Source: Chamaecyparis obtusa (lineage: Eukaryota > Streptophyta > Pinopsida > Cupressales > Cupressaceae). Taken from it: a stretch of 64,000 nucleotides of DNA. The stretch lies in contig BSBK01001871.1 of assembly GCA_027943335.1 (NCBI GenBank), positions 1,594,501-1,658,500 on the forward strand, read 5' to 3'. The first letter of the stretch is position 1, and every line of letters starts with the position of its first letter. The position numbers and the translations under genes were made by a program. This document shows, piece by piece, positions 12,110-23,904 of this stretch. Under the pieces are notes generated by a model. That model ran no database searches. It was given only the letters and a program-made list of their open reading frames with translations, and was not told where the DNA came from.

Positions 12110-12319
12110 TTAAGGTATTGTGGGAGAGATGAGAGCTATATCAATGCCTAGCTTCTTGAACTTGCTCTCTTCAACCCAAGTGGCTTCAGACTCAGGCTTA
12201 CCTACCCATTTCACCAAGTGCTCCATGTAGACTTGGTGCCTTTTAGACTTCTTAACTCTAGTCTCTAAAATCTTCTCTATTATGAGCTGCTTCACTTGAG
12301 GCATGGCATTCACATCCAA
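12110..12319 (-). CDS. E2 chromodomain segment
   Basis: This open stretch of 69 residues at the polyprotein C-terminus holds a chromodomain. The YMEHLVKWVGKPESEATW core at residues 31-48 has the aromatic/tryptophan pattern (L-V-K-W, A-T-W-V) of plant chromovirus integrases. It is a fragment of the larger frame, cut off upstream by stops near 12338 and 12344. In live chromoviruses this domain is thought to direct integration by binding methylated histone tails or related chromatin. Confidence 0.85.
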   Translation of the reverse strand: MDVNAMPQVKQLIIEKILETRVKKSKRHQVYMEHLVKWVGKPESEATWVEESKFKKLGIDIALISPTIP

Positions 12320-15300
12320 GTCTTGCAGTACCTTGGCCTAATTCTAAGTTTTCTCTGCTATTTCACCTTTATACTAGACCAAATCAGCTACATTGAAGAC
12401 TGGTGATATGGCTAGGTCTGATGGAAGGTCCACCTTATAGGCATTCTCTCCATATTTGGCTAGAATTTTACAAGGCCCTACCTTCTTCATCTGTAACTTG
12501 GTAGGCATGCCTTTTTGCATTCTAGCTTTGCTCAAATGGACCATCACATAGTCTCCCACTTTGAACTAAAACTCTCTCCTTCTCTCATCCACTTTAGCTT
12601 GTAGTTTTTTAGTAGACTCTAGGATGGCTTTCTTGACCTATTCCTACACTTCTTTGATGGTTTGAGTGAAATCCTCTGCATGGCTACTCTTCATGTCCAT
12701 TGAACTAAGTTCTCTCAATTCACACACCCCTCTAGGATGTCTACCATAGACAATTTCAAAAGAACTCCTTCCTGTGGTCCTATTAACACTATCATTGCAG
12801 GCATACTTAGCTTGTCGAATAACTAGATCCCAAGTCTGCCCATACTCCTTGGTTAAACACCTTAGAAAATTTCCTAATACCCTATTGATAACTTCAGTTT
12901 GACCATCAGTTTGTGGATGGTAAGCTGAGCTGAATGATAGGTTAGTTCCTAGTCTTTTCCATAAGGTTTGCCAAAAATGGCTTGTGAACTTGTTATCCCT
13001 ATCTGAGACAATGCTTAATGGGAGTCCATAAATCCTTACAATATCCTTAAAGAAAAGATGTGCAATGTAACTAGCATCATGGGTAGTTCTACATGGAATA
13101 AAATGGCTCATCTTAGAAAACTTGTCTACTACCACATATATACTATATGTACCTATTTTTGTCTTGGGGAGTCCCACCACAAAGTCCATGCTAACACACT
13201 CCCAAGGCCTATTGGGTATTGGTAGAGGTTGGTAGAGTCCTGCATTGCTTGAGCCTCCTTTAGCTCTTTGGCATACACCACATTGTTCCACATACTTCCT
13301 CACATCCCTTGGCAATCTAGGCCAATAGTAGTACCTCTGTACTAGCTCCATAGTCCTGTTAATGCCAAAGTGTCCACTTAGGCTCCCATTGTGCTTCTCC
13401 TATATGAGATTTTCTCTCATAGACCCTCTAGGCACACATAGTTGATTGCCTTTAAACAAGAGGCCATTTTGAAGAGTATAGTCTACATACTCACTATGAA
13501 AATGATTTTCAAATTCATTGCATACCTTGCAAGTTGTGGATATGTCTTTATCTTCTTCATAGAGATCCTTAAAACTTTCTATCCCTATGCTCTATAATTG
13601 TACTTCTTGGACAGTCAATAACTTCCTGCTCAAAGCATCTGCTACTTTGTTGAGTTGTCCTTTTTTATGCTTGATGGTAAATGTAAAGGATTGGAGGTAC
13701 TCCATCCATTTCAAATGTCTATTTCTAAGCTTCTCTTGAGTGTTAATATAACTCAGATCCTGATTGTCTGTGAACACCACAAATTCCTTTGGGAGTAGTT
13801 AATGTCTCCATTTCTTGAGAGACTGAACTAGTGCATACAACTCTAGATCATATGTTGAATACTTTTTCTTTGCCTCATTGATTTTCTCACTAAAAAATGC
13901 CACGGGCCTTCCCTCTTGGCTCAACACACCCCCTACTGCAATTCCACATGTATCACACTCCAATGTAAATAACTTGTCAAAGGTAGGTAAGAGTAGGATA
14001 GGTTTTGTGGCCACTTCTTGCTTCAATTGTTGGAATGCTTTATCAGCTTCCTTGGTCCACTTGAACTTGGTCCTCACTCCTCCTTTAATTGTTTCAAGCA
14101 CTAGTGCACAAATGCCACTAAATTTTCTCACAAACTTCTTATAGAATTGTGTCAAGCCATGAAAACTCCTAACTTCAGTCCCTATTTTAGGTGCAGGCCA
14201 ATTCCTTATTGCCTCAACTTTTCTTGGGTCCATCTTCAAGGTACCCTTAGACACCAAAAACCCCAAGTAGACTAGCTCTTGCTTCAAAAATTCACACTTT
14301 TCTAAGTTGATTTCCAACTTTTCTTCATGTAATCTCTTTAGGACTAACCTCACATGCTCAAGGTGCTCTTCTTTGGTTCTGCTATAGATGAGTATATCAT
14401 CTAGATATACTACCACAAACCTACTAGTGAAGTCCTTCAACACCTCATTCATCAATCTCCTGAAGGTTCTTGGGGAATTGGTAAGCCCAAATGGCATCAC
14501 AAGCCATTCATACAACCCATCTGTGGTCTTAAAAGTTGTCTTCCACTCATCACCCTCCTTAATTCTTATTTGATGATAACCACTTTTAAGATCCAACTTA
14601 GTAAAATGCATAGCACCCCCTAAATAATCCATCAAGTCCTCTATTCTAGGAAATGGGAATCTCTACCTTATGGTGATTCTATTTATTGCCCTTGAGTCGG
14701 TGCAAAGTCTCCACTTGCCTCCTTTCTTTGATGCTAGCACCGTTGGGACTACACATGGGCTGATGCTCTTCTTAATCAGTCCTTGATCCAATAATTCTTG
14801 TACTTGCCTTTCCACCTCCTTGTTTTGATCAGGTGTGAGCTTATATGCTACTTTATTTGGTAGAGATGCACCAAGTACAAAATCTATTTGATGGCTTATA
14901 GCCCTTCTTGGAGGAAGTGTTGTAGGTGCTCCATCACTCACTATGTCTTTGTACTCCAACATTTTCTTCACCTCTTTAGGTGTCTCTGTCTGCAAAAAAA
15001 TTTCCTCTTCCTTTGGCTTCACCACAATGGTACATCCCACTATTTCATCTTCATGCAATAGGTGTAAGAACTCCTTACCAGTGCTAAGAAAAACACTAGG
15101 TGTCCTTGAAGCTCCATCATTCTCTATCAAATATTGAATCTTAAAGGTTATGTTATCCTTCTTAAAGGAAATTGAATTATCCTCTCCATCATAGATCACT
15201 TTCCTGTCAAACTACCAAGGTCTTCCTAATAGAAGATGATAGGAATCCATGGGTAGCACGTCACAAAGGATCTTATCATTATACCCTCCTATGGAAAACT

Positions 15301-15442
15301 CCACCCAAGGTTGTTCATTGACTAGCACACTTTACTCTTGATTCAACCAAGTTACCTTGTATGGGTTAGTGTGGGTAATCTTTGTGAGTTTTAGCTTCTT
15401 AAATACCTCATCTAATATGATGTTATCAGTTGATCATAAATC
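12110..15442 (-). pseudogene. E2 pol: protease, RT, RNase H, integrase, chromodomain
   Basis: All pieces lie in one frame continuous with gag, broken only by stops. Protease: V-D-L-stop-S-T-D-N at about 15442, where V-D-S/x-G-S-T-D-N is expected, so the catalytic triad is destroyed. RT: 15199-14000, with [13 protein letters not shown] and an intact YLDD at 14396-14407. RNase H: about 13980-13600 (FTLECDTCG, where ECDAxG is usual; VADALSR). Integrase: HHCC near 13400-13260, then core residues in SMDFVVGLP, VSDRDNKF and DGQTEVINR. A chromodomain (IIEKILETRVKK...HLVKWVGKPESEATWVEES) ends the protein near 12150-12290. Such domains steer insertion to particular histone marks. Stops include GRPW*FDRKV, where glutamine is usual. 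Confidence 0.9.
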
Positions 15443-16705
15443 AACTATCACCTTGCATAATTTTCCTAGGATTTTGCACCTAACTCTGAAAAGAGCTCTT
15501 CTTTTCTTAGGCTCACCTTGAGTAGGTTGTCTAATAAGTACCCTTCTAAACATAAGGTTTTCCCCCATCTCTAATTCCAATTTGATAACCTCATTAGTGC
15601 ATGAGCTGGCTCCATCTTCTTGGGCATAAGCTACCCTCTTCTTAGTATTAGAGCTAGAAGGTTTATCAGGACACCCATAAGTAGGATGTCCAAGTTGACC
15701 ACATTGGTAACATTTCATGGTAGAAAAATAGGAGCTGCTTCTTCTTGCACTCCTTCCTCTAACTGACCCTCCATGGGATTCTCTTCCTCTACCAAAAGTA
15801 CCTCTAGTACTGGTCTCTACAATTTGTTCAAGGATTCTATTCTCTCCTTGGCTTCTTGAGTCACCTCCTTTGCCACTAGAACCTCCTCTTTGACCCCCTC
15901 TAGAGTCTCTACCTCTACCTCTATTTTTGGAGTTAGGTTCTTGCTTCCTTCTTTGTTTTTCTTCAATCTTTTGTGCCATATGTTGACACCCAAGGACTAT
16001 ATTTGGAGTGAAAAAATTCATCTCCTCTACTATACTCCACTTCAATCCACTCAAGCACCTTGCAACCTTGATACTCTCTTCTTCTTTCACCTTAGATCTC
16101 AGGCTCAATTTGTGAAACTCCTCTATGTAGGTGGCAACATCCATCTCTTTCTGTCTAAGGTTCAATCTTCTCGTATGTTGTTTTATTTCAAAATTTGTAT
16201 GTAGGTAAGCTTCCCTGACTTTTTTCACCATGGCCTTCCAATTTGCTATTGGATTTTTCCCTTCTTTCTCCCTTTCTTCTTGGAGATAGTTCCACCGAGT
16301 CAGAGCTTGGCCCCTCAACCTTGATTTGGCCACTTTGACCTTTTGTGCTTTAGATATCTCTTCACACTCAAAGTGATTCTCCATGCCCTCAATCCATTGC
16401 ATTACTAATTTAGTATCCATTCTACAAGTGAGTAAGGGGCCACCTTCAAGGGCTTTGCCAGTGATGGCTTTAATTTCCTTCAAGAACTACTCATCCTTTA
16501 TTGGAGGGTCAGGTGTAGGAACTTCATCATCTATAGTCCTTTCTTTTTCCTTGGCTTCCTGCTCCTCCATCTTGTCATTGACCTTCTCTACTTTAGCTTG
16601 GACATCATCCAAGATTTTCTCCAACTGAGCCAACCTTTCTTTTAGGAGTCTATTGTCTTCTTCCTATTCTTCTACCTTCTTTTCTAACTCTGAATTAGTC
16701 ACCAT
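15443..16705 (-). pseudogene. E2 gag with CCHC zinc knuckle
   Basis: The start is set at 16705 (MVTNSELEKKVEE), the first ATG downstream of the PBS in the frame that runs through all of pol. A coiled-coil-like N-terminus rich in Lys and Glu leads to a Retrotrans_gag domain (WIEGMENHFECEEISKAQKV, then RLRGQALTRWNYL) at about 16400-16000. A Gly/Arg-rich, RNA-binding-like stretch follows (about 15930-15780), then a CCHC knuckle (CYQCGQLGHPTYGC) near 15670-15715. In-frame stops lie near 16666 and 16488. No frameshift was found over the 1532 codons from 16705 to 12110, so gag and pol were one polyprotein. Confidence 0.88.
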
Positions 16706-16786
16706 CTTCTTCCTCTAAGATGACCCTACTAATTTTGGAGGTTGAAACATTCACCCTCTCAAACTATTCACTTTCCAAGTCTTGAA

Positions 16787-16800
16787 TGGCTCTAATACCA
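16787..16800 (-). promoter_or_regulatory. E2 primer-binding site, initiator tRNA-Met
   Basis: Minus-strand TGGTATTAGAGCCA differs from the iMet complement TGGTATCAGAGCCA by one C-to-T change. It lies four bases inside the LTR end. Confidence 0.88.
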
Positions 16801-16804
16801 ATCT

Positions 16805-18416
16805 GATGTGGAGATTGGGATAGACTAGCCTAGTCTATGCTCTTTGATCTCTTCCTTGGATCAATAGGTGTTCTACTCACACCCTATGGTCTCTAGGACT
16901 TCCTTTTCTTTTGGAATCCCCTAACCTTGCCCAATCTAACCACCAAGAACAAGTACTTCTTCTCCTAAGCTCTCCTTCACTCGACTTTGCTTCGTTCCCT
17001 TACATAGGGTTATAAGGGCACAACTTCTTCCACACCTTCTTAGGTCCTAGAAAGGATGGAGATAAGTCCTAAGGTTTTTTTAAAACCTTCTATGTGACAA
17101 CTTTGGCTTGGGAAATCCATCTTGTTACCTGATTGCTTCATTTACCCTCAAAATAGGGCTACAAGGAATGTGCCCCAATTAGGCCTCCATTCCGGATTTA
17201 TAGGGCTACCACCTGCAATATTGGCCAAATCTTCCCTAACTTCCCAAAGAGTCTCCTAATAATTTTCCAAGATCTCAAGGATTTTCAAGGTTTTGGGACT
17301 CCAAGTGTCCATACAATGCCCTAATCCAAGCTGAGGGTTTTTAGGTGCTTTTTGGCTTCACATGGTCACTGGTTTGATTTGTTAGCTTCACCACCTTGTT
17401 TGGATTGGTAGAGGCTCCTCCTTCTCACCAATGAAGCTTCACTAACCACTCTTCAAATACTCCAAAGGATTATTCTTGCAACCTTCATCCTTGCCTTCTA
17501 TAACCTCTGCAATCACAACCTTACCTAGCCGGGCATAGTCCAGGCTCACCTAGGGCTTGGTCTCATAAATGCTTGCACAAAATTCCCATGGCCCTACTTG
17601 ATAATATGAAATGTACAGGGTCTATACTACCATATCTCATGGTTCCATGGAGTTTCCATGGTGGGGATAGAAGCTACAAGCCCATCTTCACAAACCAATC
17701 AAAACTAGACAGTGAATTGGTAGATTCAAACTAATTACAAAAAACTCACAAACCTGCAAAGAAAACCTAAACTAAGAACTTGAATTGAAAAATTATAAAA
17801 AAAGGAAGATATACAGCATAAGAACAATCACATTTTATTCATTAACTTCCATTCTTCATTCCATTTGTGCTGACTGGCACACCAAACACAGTCACGGTCT
17901 AATTCTTTCTTCTCACTGTCATACAATCTGACAACCAACCCCTAGTTTAGGGTTTTTCCAATTATTTATGGTCTTACCATTGGGGTATGAGTTATGTTAG
18001 GGCTTCTAGCTACCTGGTTAGGGTTATAACCCTTTAGGAGAAAAGTTGCTAAGAAACTTTGAAAAGTTGCTATGCAACTTTTGAGCAACTTTTGTTTCTT
18101 GAGCAATTTTTGCTCTCCTTAAGCTCTAGACCTCAAATAGGCCAACTCCAATGCACACTTGTGCCAAATCAACTCAATCCCTTAATTTTAGACTTTTATC
18201 TCTCCTAGGACTAGGTGACATCATGATGACATCATCCACTAAGTCCCTAAGCAATTACATAACAAAACTAAACTGTGACCTCCTAGGATCCAAACTAGGA
18301 TCTCAAACACACCCACTGAGCTCTGAGCTCTTATTATAATTACATGGCTTATTTAAGAAGAAATTTCACAACAAAATGGCAATGGTGGGATCCCTTAGAA
18401 GGGTTCTCCTATCCCA
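16805..18416 (-). repeat. E2 5' LTR
   Basis: Starts TGATGTGGAGATTGG and ends CTCCTATCCCA on the plus strand. A minus-strand TATAAAT at 17196-17202 (counterpart 10869-10875) is a candidate TATA box. It has a 3-base insertion and scattered substitutions relative to the 3' LTR. Confidence 0.95.
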
Positions 18417-18421
18417 CTTTG

Positions 18422-19070
18422 CATCATACTTCAATCACTAATTCAAATTATTTCATCTTCGCATCATCTCATCATATTTTTACTCAAGGAAAATAATCCT
18501 TCCTTTATACTATGCACAATATTTCATAATTAAGTTGACCAATTAAGCTTAACCAATTACATAATACAAAACATTACACATTACATAATATTTCCATAAT
18601 CACATAAAACGGTCAGCTCGCAAACTTAATAAATCATCACACGTGCAACCTATGACTATGCTAACTCATCTAGGTCACCTCCATAATGTCTTTAATATTT
18701 TTATAACTTCGCTTGACCAGATTATATCCCTGTTAGGAGATATAATCTGATTATCACAAACTACTTCTTAGGAACACTGATAGAATACGATTTCCACTAG
18801 ATTACTCATAACTGACACAAATACTTGAATTTTGTATGTGATCTTAATCAGGATATTAGAACACCATAAAAAAACATGTACTCAACTCTGCATAACCTTG
18901 TTTTCAATATTCCATGTATGCTAAACCAAACTCTGTCTGCTATTCTGCTAAACTACAGTAAAATTAGTGTGTTGACATCAATGACAAACACAATCATGAA
19001 TGCAACATTTTACTACTCCAAAAATGCTAGAATAATCCTCCATAGGATATATTCAAAATTCATGCTAACA
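18422..19070 (-). repeat. Co1 5' LTR, 5' portion (right of E2)
   Basis: Continues the Co1 LTR after the E2 target duplication. It ends CTAACA at 19065-19070, which pairs with TGTTAG at 9936. With the left part it makes an LTR of about 1.2 kb. No reading frame of interest. Confidence 0.65.
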
Positions 19071-19374
19071 CATCTCTTTTTTTTTATTCTAGTGAGTCAT
19101 TGCAAGAGATATGTATTTGTCTTCCTGATTGGGATTCTTATTTTCTAGATATTGGTTCATTGTTGTGGAGTCTCATATTGCAAATTTGGGAGACATACTT
19201 GAGGGGGTTTCTCTTCTCTTTGATGATAATTTCATCATAGTTGGAGATACTTCACCTTCTTTGGATATTGACATTCTTGATTCTTCTCCTTCACTTGGTT
19301 TGTCACATTTCATGGTTCAATTTGATGATATGATAGATTCTTTGAGCTTGGAGAGGCCTATTCAGTCTTCAAAG
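19071..19374 (+). other. Unclassified spacer between Co1 and Co2
   Basis: This 304-base stretch lies between the inferred ends of the two copia elements. It holds an open frame (19129-19380) rich in Asp, Ser and Leu (SPSLDIDILDSSPSLGLSHF) that runs into the Co2 LTR. I do not recognise the product. The acidic character recalls the first reading frame of E3, so it may be a fragment of a related element. It is the only candidate for older target DNA in the window. Confidence 0.45.
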
Positions 19375-20096
19375 TGTTAGATAATTGAGAGGGGGGGTGA
19401 ATTAGTTAATTCCATTTATCCTACAGTCCCACATCTCCCAGATGTATGTATTCAAAATTTTCAAACAAATGATCAACTTGGTAAGCTATCAATAATAACT
19501 TTCTTTTCATCTACCAAATGACAGTCAATTCAATATTGTATTTGCTGATCTAACTACATATGAAATGTGTAAAGTAAAATAACAATTCAATCACATCAAA
19601 TACATACAAAACATAGAATTTTAACATGGAAATCATGTTAGGGGAAAAACCATCTAGGACCAGTAACCCAAAATAATTCTCTCTTCTGAAGTGAGCTCGA
19701 TTAGGATCCATCCCTATAAAAGGTTACAAAACACACTGTAAGGTGTGACCTAGTTAGAGGATTTATCACCAACAATTCTCCCTTGACCAGCATATACTAT
19801 GAGGTCAACAAGAAAACCAACAACATTTATTGAATGTCATATTGAAATACAAAACAATGGTTAAGTCCGCTCGGTTAAGATATTTTATTGTAACAATGAT
19901 TAAACTAATATAGTAATGATCTTATTCAAATACAACTAAGATTTAAAGATTTTCAGATCTATGCTAAGCTCAAAATACCTCCTTTGATCAATAATCAATT
20001 CAATTCTTCATACCCCTCCAACTTATTCCACTCAATGAATAATTCTCTAATGCTCAATAATGTTTGCAGTTTAGCTCGGTTATGTCTATAACTTGT
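19375..20096 (-). repeat. Co2 3' LTR, 3' portion (left of E3)
   Basis: On the plus strand it begins TGTTAGATAATTGAGAGG followed by seven G's and TGAATTAG. On the minus strand this is the CACCCCCCCTCT block often seen just before the end of plant copia LTRs. The last five bases (CTTGT) are the left target duplication of E3. Confidence 0.7.
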
Positions 20097-20281
20097 TGTA
20101 TCATCTTAAAATGGAAGAACTTCCATGGTAAGAGTGATTAGCCCTATGAGTAAGTTTTTTGGGGTCATCTCAAATTCCTTGAATGGATACTCAACTTGGA
20201 TCTAACTTTTTCCCCTATTCTGCCCCATTTTCTACTTCTTCCTGGCATTTTCCTGGCATCTTGGACTATGAACCTAAGATT

Positions 20282-20380
20282 CTTGACCTCGGGGTCAAGG
20301 TCAACCTTTTAGGTCAAATTTGACCTTGACCCTGACCTGGTCAGGATCAACCTTGACCCTGACTCTAGGGTCTAGGATCC
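20282..20380 (+). repeat. LTR B GGTCAA/TTGACC block, short form
   Basis: Alternating GGTCAAGGTCAACC, TTGACCTTGACC and CCTGACCTGGTCAGG units form overlapping inverted repeats. The 3' LTR copy at 25322-25460 carries extra units. Confidence 0.8.
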
Positions 20381-20772
20381 TCAAGGTTAGCTTCCAATTT
20401 TGGGGTTTCATCAAAATCTTGTCTTTTCCCTCTTTGGGGCCACTATTCTTGGATTAAGTGTCAAATTCTCAAATTAATATTTGAGGTGGACCTTTCTCAA
20501 GTTTTGTATAGGATTCCTAATTTATTATTGGAGATTATCCTTTCTCAATTTTTGTGCCTAATGCTCAAATTAACTTTGGGGTTGGCCTTACCTCGAATTT
20601 TGTAACAAGGCTCTTAAATAATTATTTTATTTCTATATTAAGGGTGGTCCCCTTCTAGAGTTTTGTGTCAAGACTTTAATTTAATTTCCTCTCCATGTGC
20701 ACCTCTCTAGAGTTTTGTGCCATGGGCCCTTAATTATTGTTTTCTACAAGGCCCCTCTTGTGCCCTAGATCA

Positions 20773-20782
20773 CTATAAAAGG
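20773..20782 (+). promoter_or_regulatory. E3 5' LTR TATA box
   Basis: CTATAAAAGG in a GC-richer context, followed about 30 bases later by CTCTCATTTTCACCATCAAG, the likely start of the transcript. The counterpart in the 3' LTR is at 25864-25873. Confidence 0.75.
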
Positions 20783-21670
20783 GAGCCTTCCTCTCTCATT
20801 TTCACCATCAAGTTTTGAAATCTCATCTCACAATCCCTCAAGCTCTCAAGTGCTAGCAAGAAGATCAAGCATTCAAGCATTCAAGCCTTCAAGCATTCAA
20901 GATCCAATTCATCAAGGAGATCCATTAGTAGCGATTGAAGGATTCAAGCTCTATGGAGCTCTTTTGTTGAAGATTCCTCCATTTCCATTCAAGCCTCTTC
21001 CAAATTCAAGATTGGTGTTGAATATCTAAAGGCAATTTATTGGAGACATCCTACATTCAATTCTATATTCATCCATTCTTATGGATTCAAGGATTCAAAT
21101 CCTCCACAAGGGTTTCAACTCAAGCAAGGTGAATTGTTCCATTTATTTTGTTTATTCCAGCAATTTCAATTCAATTTCAAGATTAATTCCTAAATTGGGG
21201 TTTGACTGAGGCAAACCCCTCCCCCCCAACAAACAAAACCATTTTTCTTGTAGGTACAAGTGCAGAATTTTGAATCTGAGAGTGGATTTGGATACCATTT
21301 TCGGTGAACTTCTGAGATCTACGAACAAAGTCAAAATTGACCTTCAAAATAAAAATGTAGCCTTTGACCTTTTATGAGGGTCAAAGTCAACCTGATCTCA
21401 TCTCAGAAAAATATTTTTGGGTTTTGTAGATCTCGCAGTTTCGATTTAAATATTGCGAGAATCAATAGTTTTTTAGATCGTTTGATAAGGTTTTCAGTTG
21501 ATTCTTTTTCAGAGGTAAGTACCTTTATTTCTTAATTTCAATATTAATCATCTATATTTACTTTCCATATCAATACAATTTCATATAAGTGTAAAATATT
21601 GGCTTTGGGGTCTCTTTTATGTGCAAACCATTATTCTAGGACCTCATCCACATTTTTACCTTATACATTT

Positions 21671-21681
21671 TGGTGAACCCG
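21671..21681 (+). promoter_or_regulatory. E3 primer-binding site, probably tRNA-Trp
   Basis: TGGTGAACCCG, three bases after the LTR end, is the complement of the last 11 bases of plant tRNA-Trp as I recall it. The match ends there, so the assignment is moderate. Confidence 0.6.
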
Positions 21682-21916
21682 TTTATGACAACTCTTTCTT
21701 TGTTCATGTTAGATTGGCATTTTGTGTTAGATCTTACAATAAGAGTAGATTTATTTTATGCTCTTGCATTTATATTTCAAAAATACAAAAAAATTGCAAA
21801 ATTTCTTCAAAAATACAAAAACATTTACATTACTTTGTGGAATTAGATGCCCTATTGTGTTTGATTTCCTTTTTCATATCTAGATCTCTTTTATATGCAT
21901 TTCATTATTCATTATC

Positions 21917-22282
21917 ATGATGCATAAGTTGTTTCAAGTGTTTTTCAAATGCCTTATGGATAGGGATGATAATCCTCCTATTTGGGATGAACCTTTAGAT
22001 TTGGATATTGATTACTCTCTTCCTCATGAAGCCATTGTGAATGACTCTACCTTTTGGAATGAGCCCTTAGATAAACACATTGATTTATCCCCTCCTCATG
22101 AAGAATATTTGATACAAGAGGGTGATTTATTAATGGATGACATATTCATATATGATGATAACTCTTTTTCTACAACACACTCCCCTTATGTGAACATTTT
22201 AGTGAAAGAAGATGATATTATAGATGCTTTACCTCCATTTGAGATTCCTTCTAGTGATGAGAAATTAGTGGAGATGATATGA
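21917..22282 (+). CDS. E3 ORF1, acidic protein of unknown function
   Basis: The 121-residue product is not recognised. After a short basic and hydrophobic start (MMHKLFQVFFKCLM) it is strongly acidic and has two internal repeats of a W-(D/N)-E-P-L-D...PHE motif (near residues 32-52 and 60-80). The stop codon overlaps the ATG of the next frame (ATGA at 22279-22282). That could mean coupled translation, or a single-base frameshift that split one longer protein. It sits where gag would be, but no capsid or gag signature is visible. The frame is open throughout, unlike most genes here. Confidence 0.5.
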   Translation: MMHKLFQVFFKCLMDRDDNPPIWDEPLDLDIDYSLPHEAIVNDSTFWNEPLDKHIDLSPPHEEYLIQEGDLLMDDIFIYDDNSFSTTHSPYVNILVKEDDIIDALPPFEIPSSDEKLVEMI

Positions 22283-23901
22283 ATTCCCTTAATGCTCTCC
22301 CTTTTAGTGATGATCCTATGGAGAATCAAGATCTTACCTCATCTCCTCCTAGGATATCCTCTTTGCTTCCTTTTTCTGAATCTATTTGTAGTGTTGAGAC
22401 AACTAAAATGGTTTATCCTAAACCCTTGTTGACTGTCAAAGGTTTTCCTCACATTACTATCAAAGGAAAACCTATGGAGTCTTTTAATGATCAAGATTCA
22501 ATAGCTCACACATATCATACAAGGAATAACCCTCAACCTAATCTGGTGGTTTCTACTTCTTTTCCACCTTCTCAACCCATTCTTCCTCCTCCACCTCATC
22601 TTCCTAGCAAGGAGTATGATTTGATAACCCAATTGCAAAATACTCCTGCCAAGATTTCTTTATGGGAGCTTCTTCAAACTTCACCTACCTACTATGAAAC
22701 CTTGCAAAAAGCTCTAGCAACTCTTCCCACTCCACCTCCTAATCAAGAGAACATCAATAACTTCTTACAATGCATGCATACTACCCCAAGTCCTCCTGAC
22801 ATTGTTTTTACTCAAAAGTATTTACCTTCTAAAGAAGTTCAAAATCAATATGATGCTCTTATGGTTGTTGTTTCTATCAATAAAAGTATCATTCATCAAA
22901 CCTTGATTGATAATGGATCTGGGCTTAATGTTTATAGCATGGACATGCTCAAAGCAATTAATGCCGATCTTTCAACTATTCAACCTGACAATGTTCCTAT
23001 ATGTGGCTTTGATAACATTGCTAAGAACACTTTAGGCATCATTACCTTACCTATCAAAGTAGGACTGGTCATCCTGAATACACCTATTCATGTTATGCCT
23101 GGACCTCTCAATTATAATCTTCTTTTGGGTAGACCTTAGTTGCATGAGATGCATGTCATTCCTTCCACCCCTCACCTAAAATTCAAGTTTATACACAATA
23201 ACAAGATGTATTCACTTCATGTAGATGATGCACCTAATCCTTGTCTTAATATTCAAACCCACACTACTCCTACTCCTAATAGTAATCCTTCTTCCTCTAA
23301 TGCTCTTCCTGACGATGATTGGGGAACCTTGTATTTTAATCCTACCTTTATTGGAGAGTATAAGGTTAATGATCTTGATTTTATGAAGAAACAAAGAGAA
23401 TTTGAACAATGAGATTTTACTTCTACTACCCTTAGTAATAACTTTGTCACTGCTTCTACCCACAATGAATCAGTCAAACCTACTAATGATGACATAGTGA
23501 CTACTGAAGTTCCATTGACTCCTTCTGATATGGCTTCTTGTTATGGTCTTGGTTATCACTTCCTAGTTAAACAAGGATTTAATGGTCAAGGATGTGGTAA
23601 GCATAAATAGGAAATTCAAATGCCCTTACACACTCAGGGGCATGAGCATTCTTATGGATTAGGATTTAATCCTCGACAACAAATCAATGTTAACAACATC
23701 TCAAATAACACTTCAAAACATGATGAAACTATGAAGGAATTTGACCAAGAAGTTATTTTCCCTAAACCCCTTTGTGCTAAAATGATTACTAGACCTAAAC
23801 ATAAAAAGAAACATAGTCCACACTTGAAGACTCTTCCTTTTTGTTTATATCATAGATTTCATAATCACTCTACTAATGAATGTCATTTATATATCATATG
23901 A
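22279..23901 (+). pseudogene. E3 ORF2: protease, G-patch and C-H-H-C motif protein
   Basis: One frame of 541 codons carries three in-frame stops: TAG at 23137 (GRP*LHEM, where Trp is usual), TGA at 23410, and TAG at 23608. The first 190 residues are Pro-rich and weakly conserved. A retropepsin-like domain follows, with the catalytic Asp in L-I-D-N-G-S-G-L-N (Asp codon 22909-22911) and LNYNLLLGRP near 23110. A G-patch-like segment (YGLGYHFLVKQGFNGQGCGK) lies at 23541-23600 and a gag-like zinc motif (CLYHRFHNHSTNEC) at about 23840-23885. In E1 and E4 the zinc motif precedes the protease, so the order is changed here. Confidence 0.8.
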
Positions 23902-23904
23902 CAA

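Larger units (their letters stand above)
10480..18416 (-). mobile_element. E2: complete Ty3 chromovirus, decayed
   Basis: The 7937-base element has LTRs of 1610 and 1612 bases, an iMet-type PBS, a single gag-pol frame, a chromodomain and a polypurine tract. It is flanked by a perfect 5-base target duplication, CTTTG (10475-10479 and 18417-18421). About 20 differences are visible in the first 265 aligned LTR bases, so it is an old insertion. The target is the 5' LTR of Co1. A C-terminal chromodomain places it among plant chromoviruses; which clade I cannot settle. Confidence 0.96.
7283..19070 (-). mobile_element. Co1: Ty1/copia LTR retrotransposon, 5' half, interrupted by E1 and E2
   Basis: On the minus strand the element has a 5' LTR (19070 to 9936, split by E2), an initiator-Met-type PBS, gag, zinc knuckle, protease and integrase. 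The sequence then stops at 7283 where E1 is inserted. RT and RNase H should lie to the left of E1, outside the window. The order protease-integrase before RT is diagnostic of Ty1/copia. The outer LTR boundary at 19070 is supported by a 6-base inverted repeat (TGTTAG at 9936-9941, CTAACA at 19065-19070). The other end is not visible, so no target duplication could be tested. Confidence 0.8.
20097..21667 (+). repeat. E3 5' LTR, family B
   Basis: Begins TGTATCATCTTAAAATGG and ends TTTTACCTTATACA. It contains a GGTCAA-type repeat block at about 20282-20380, a TATA box, and a run of CATTCAAG repeats downstream of it at about 20867-20905. Confidence 0.95.
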
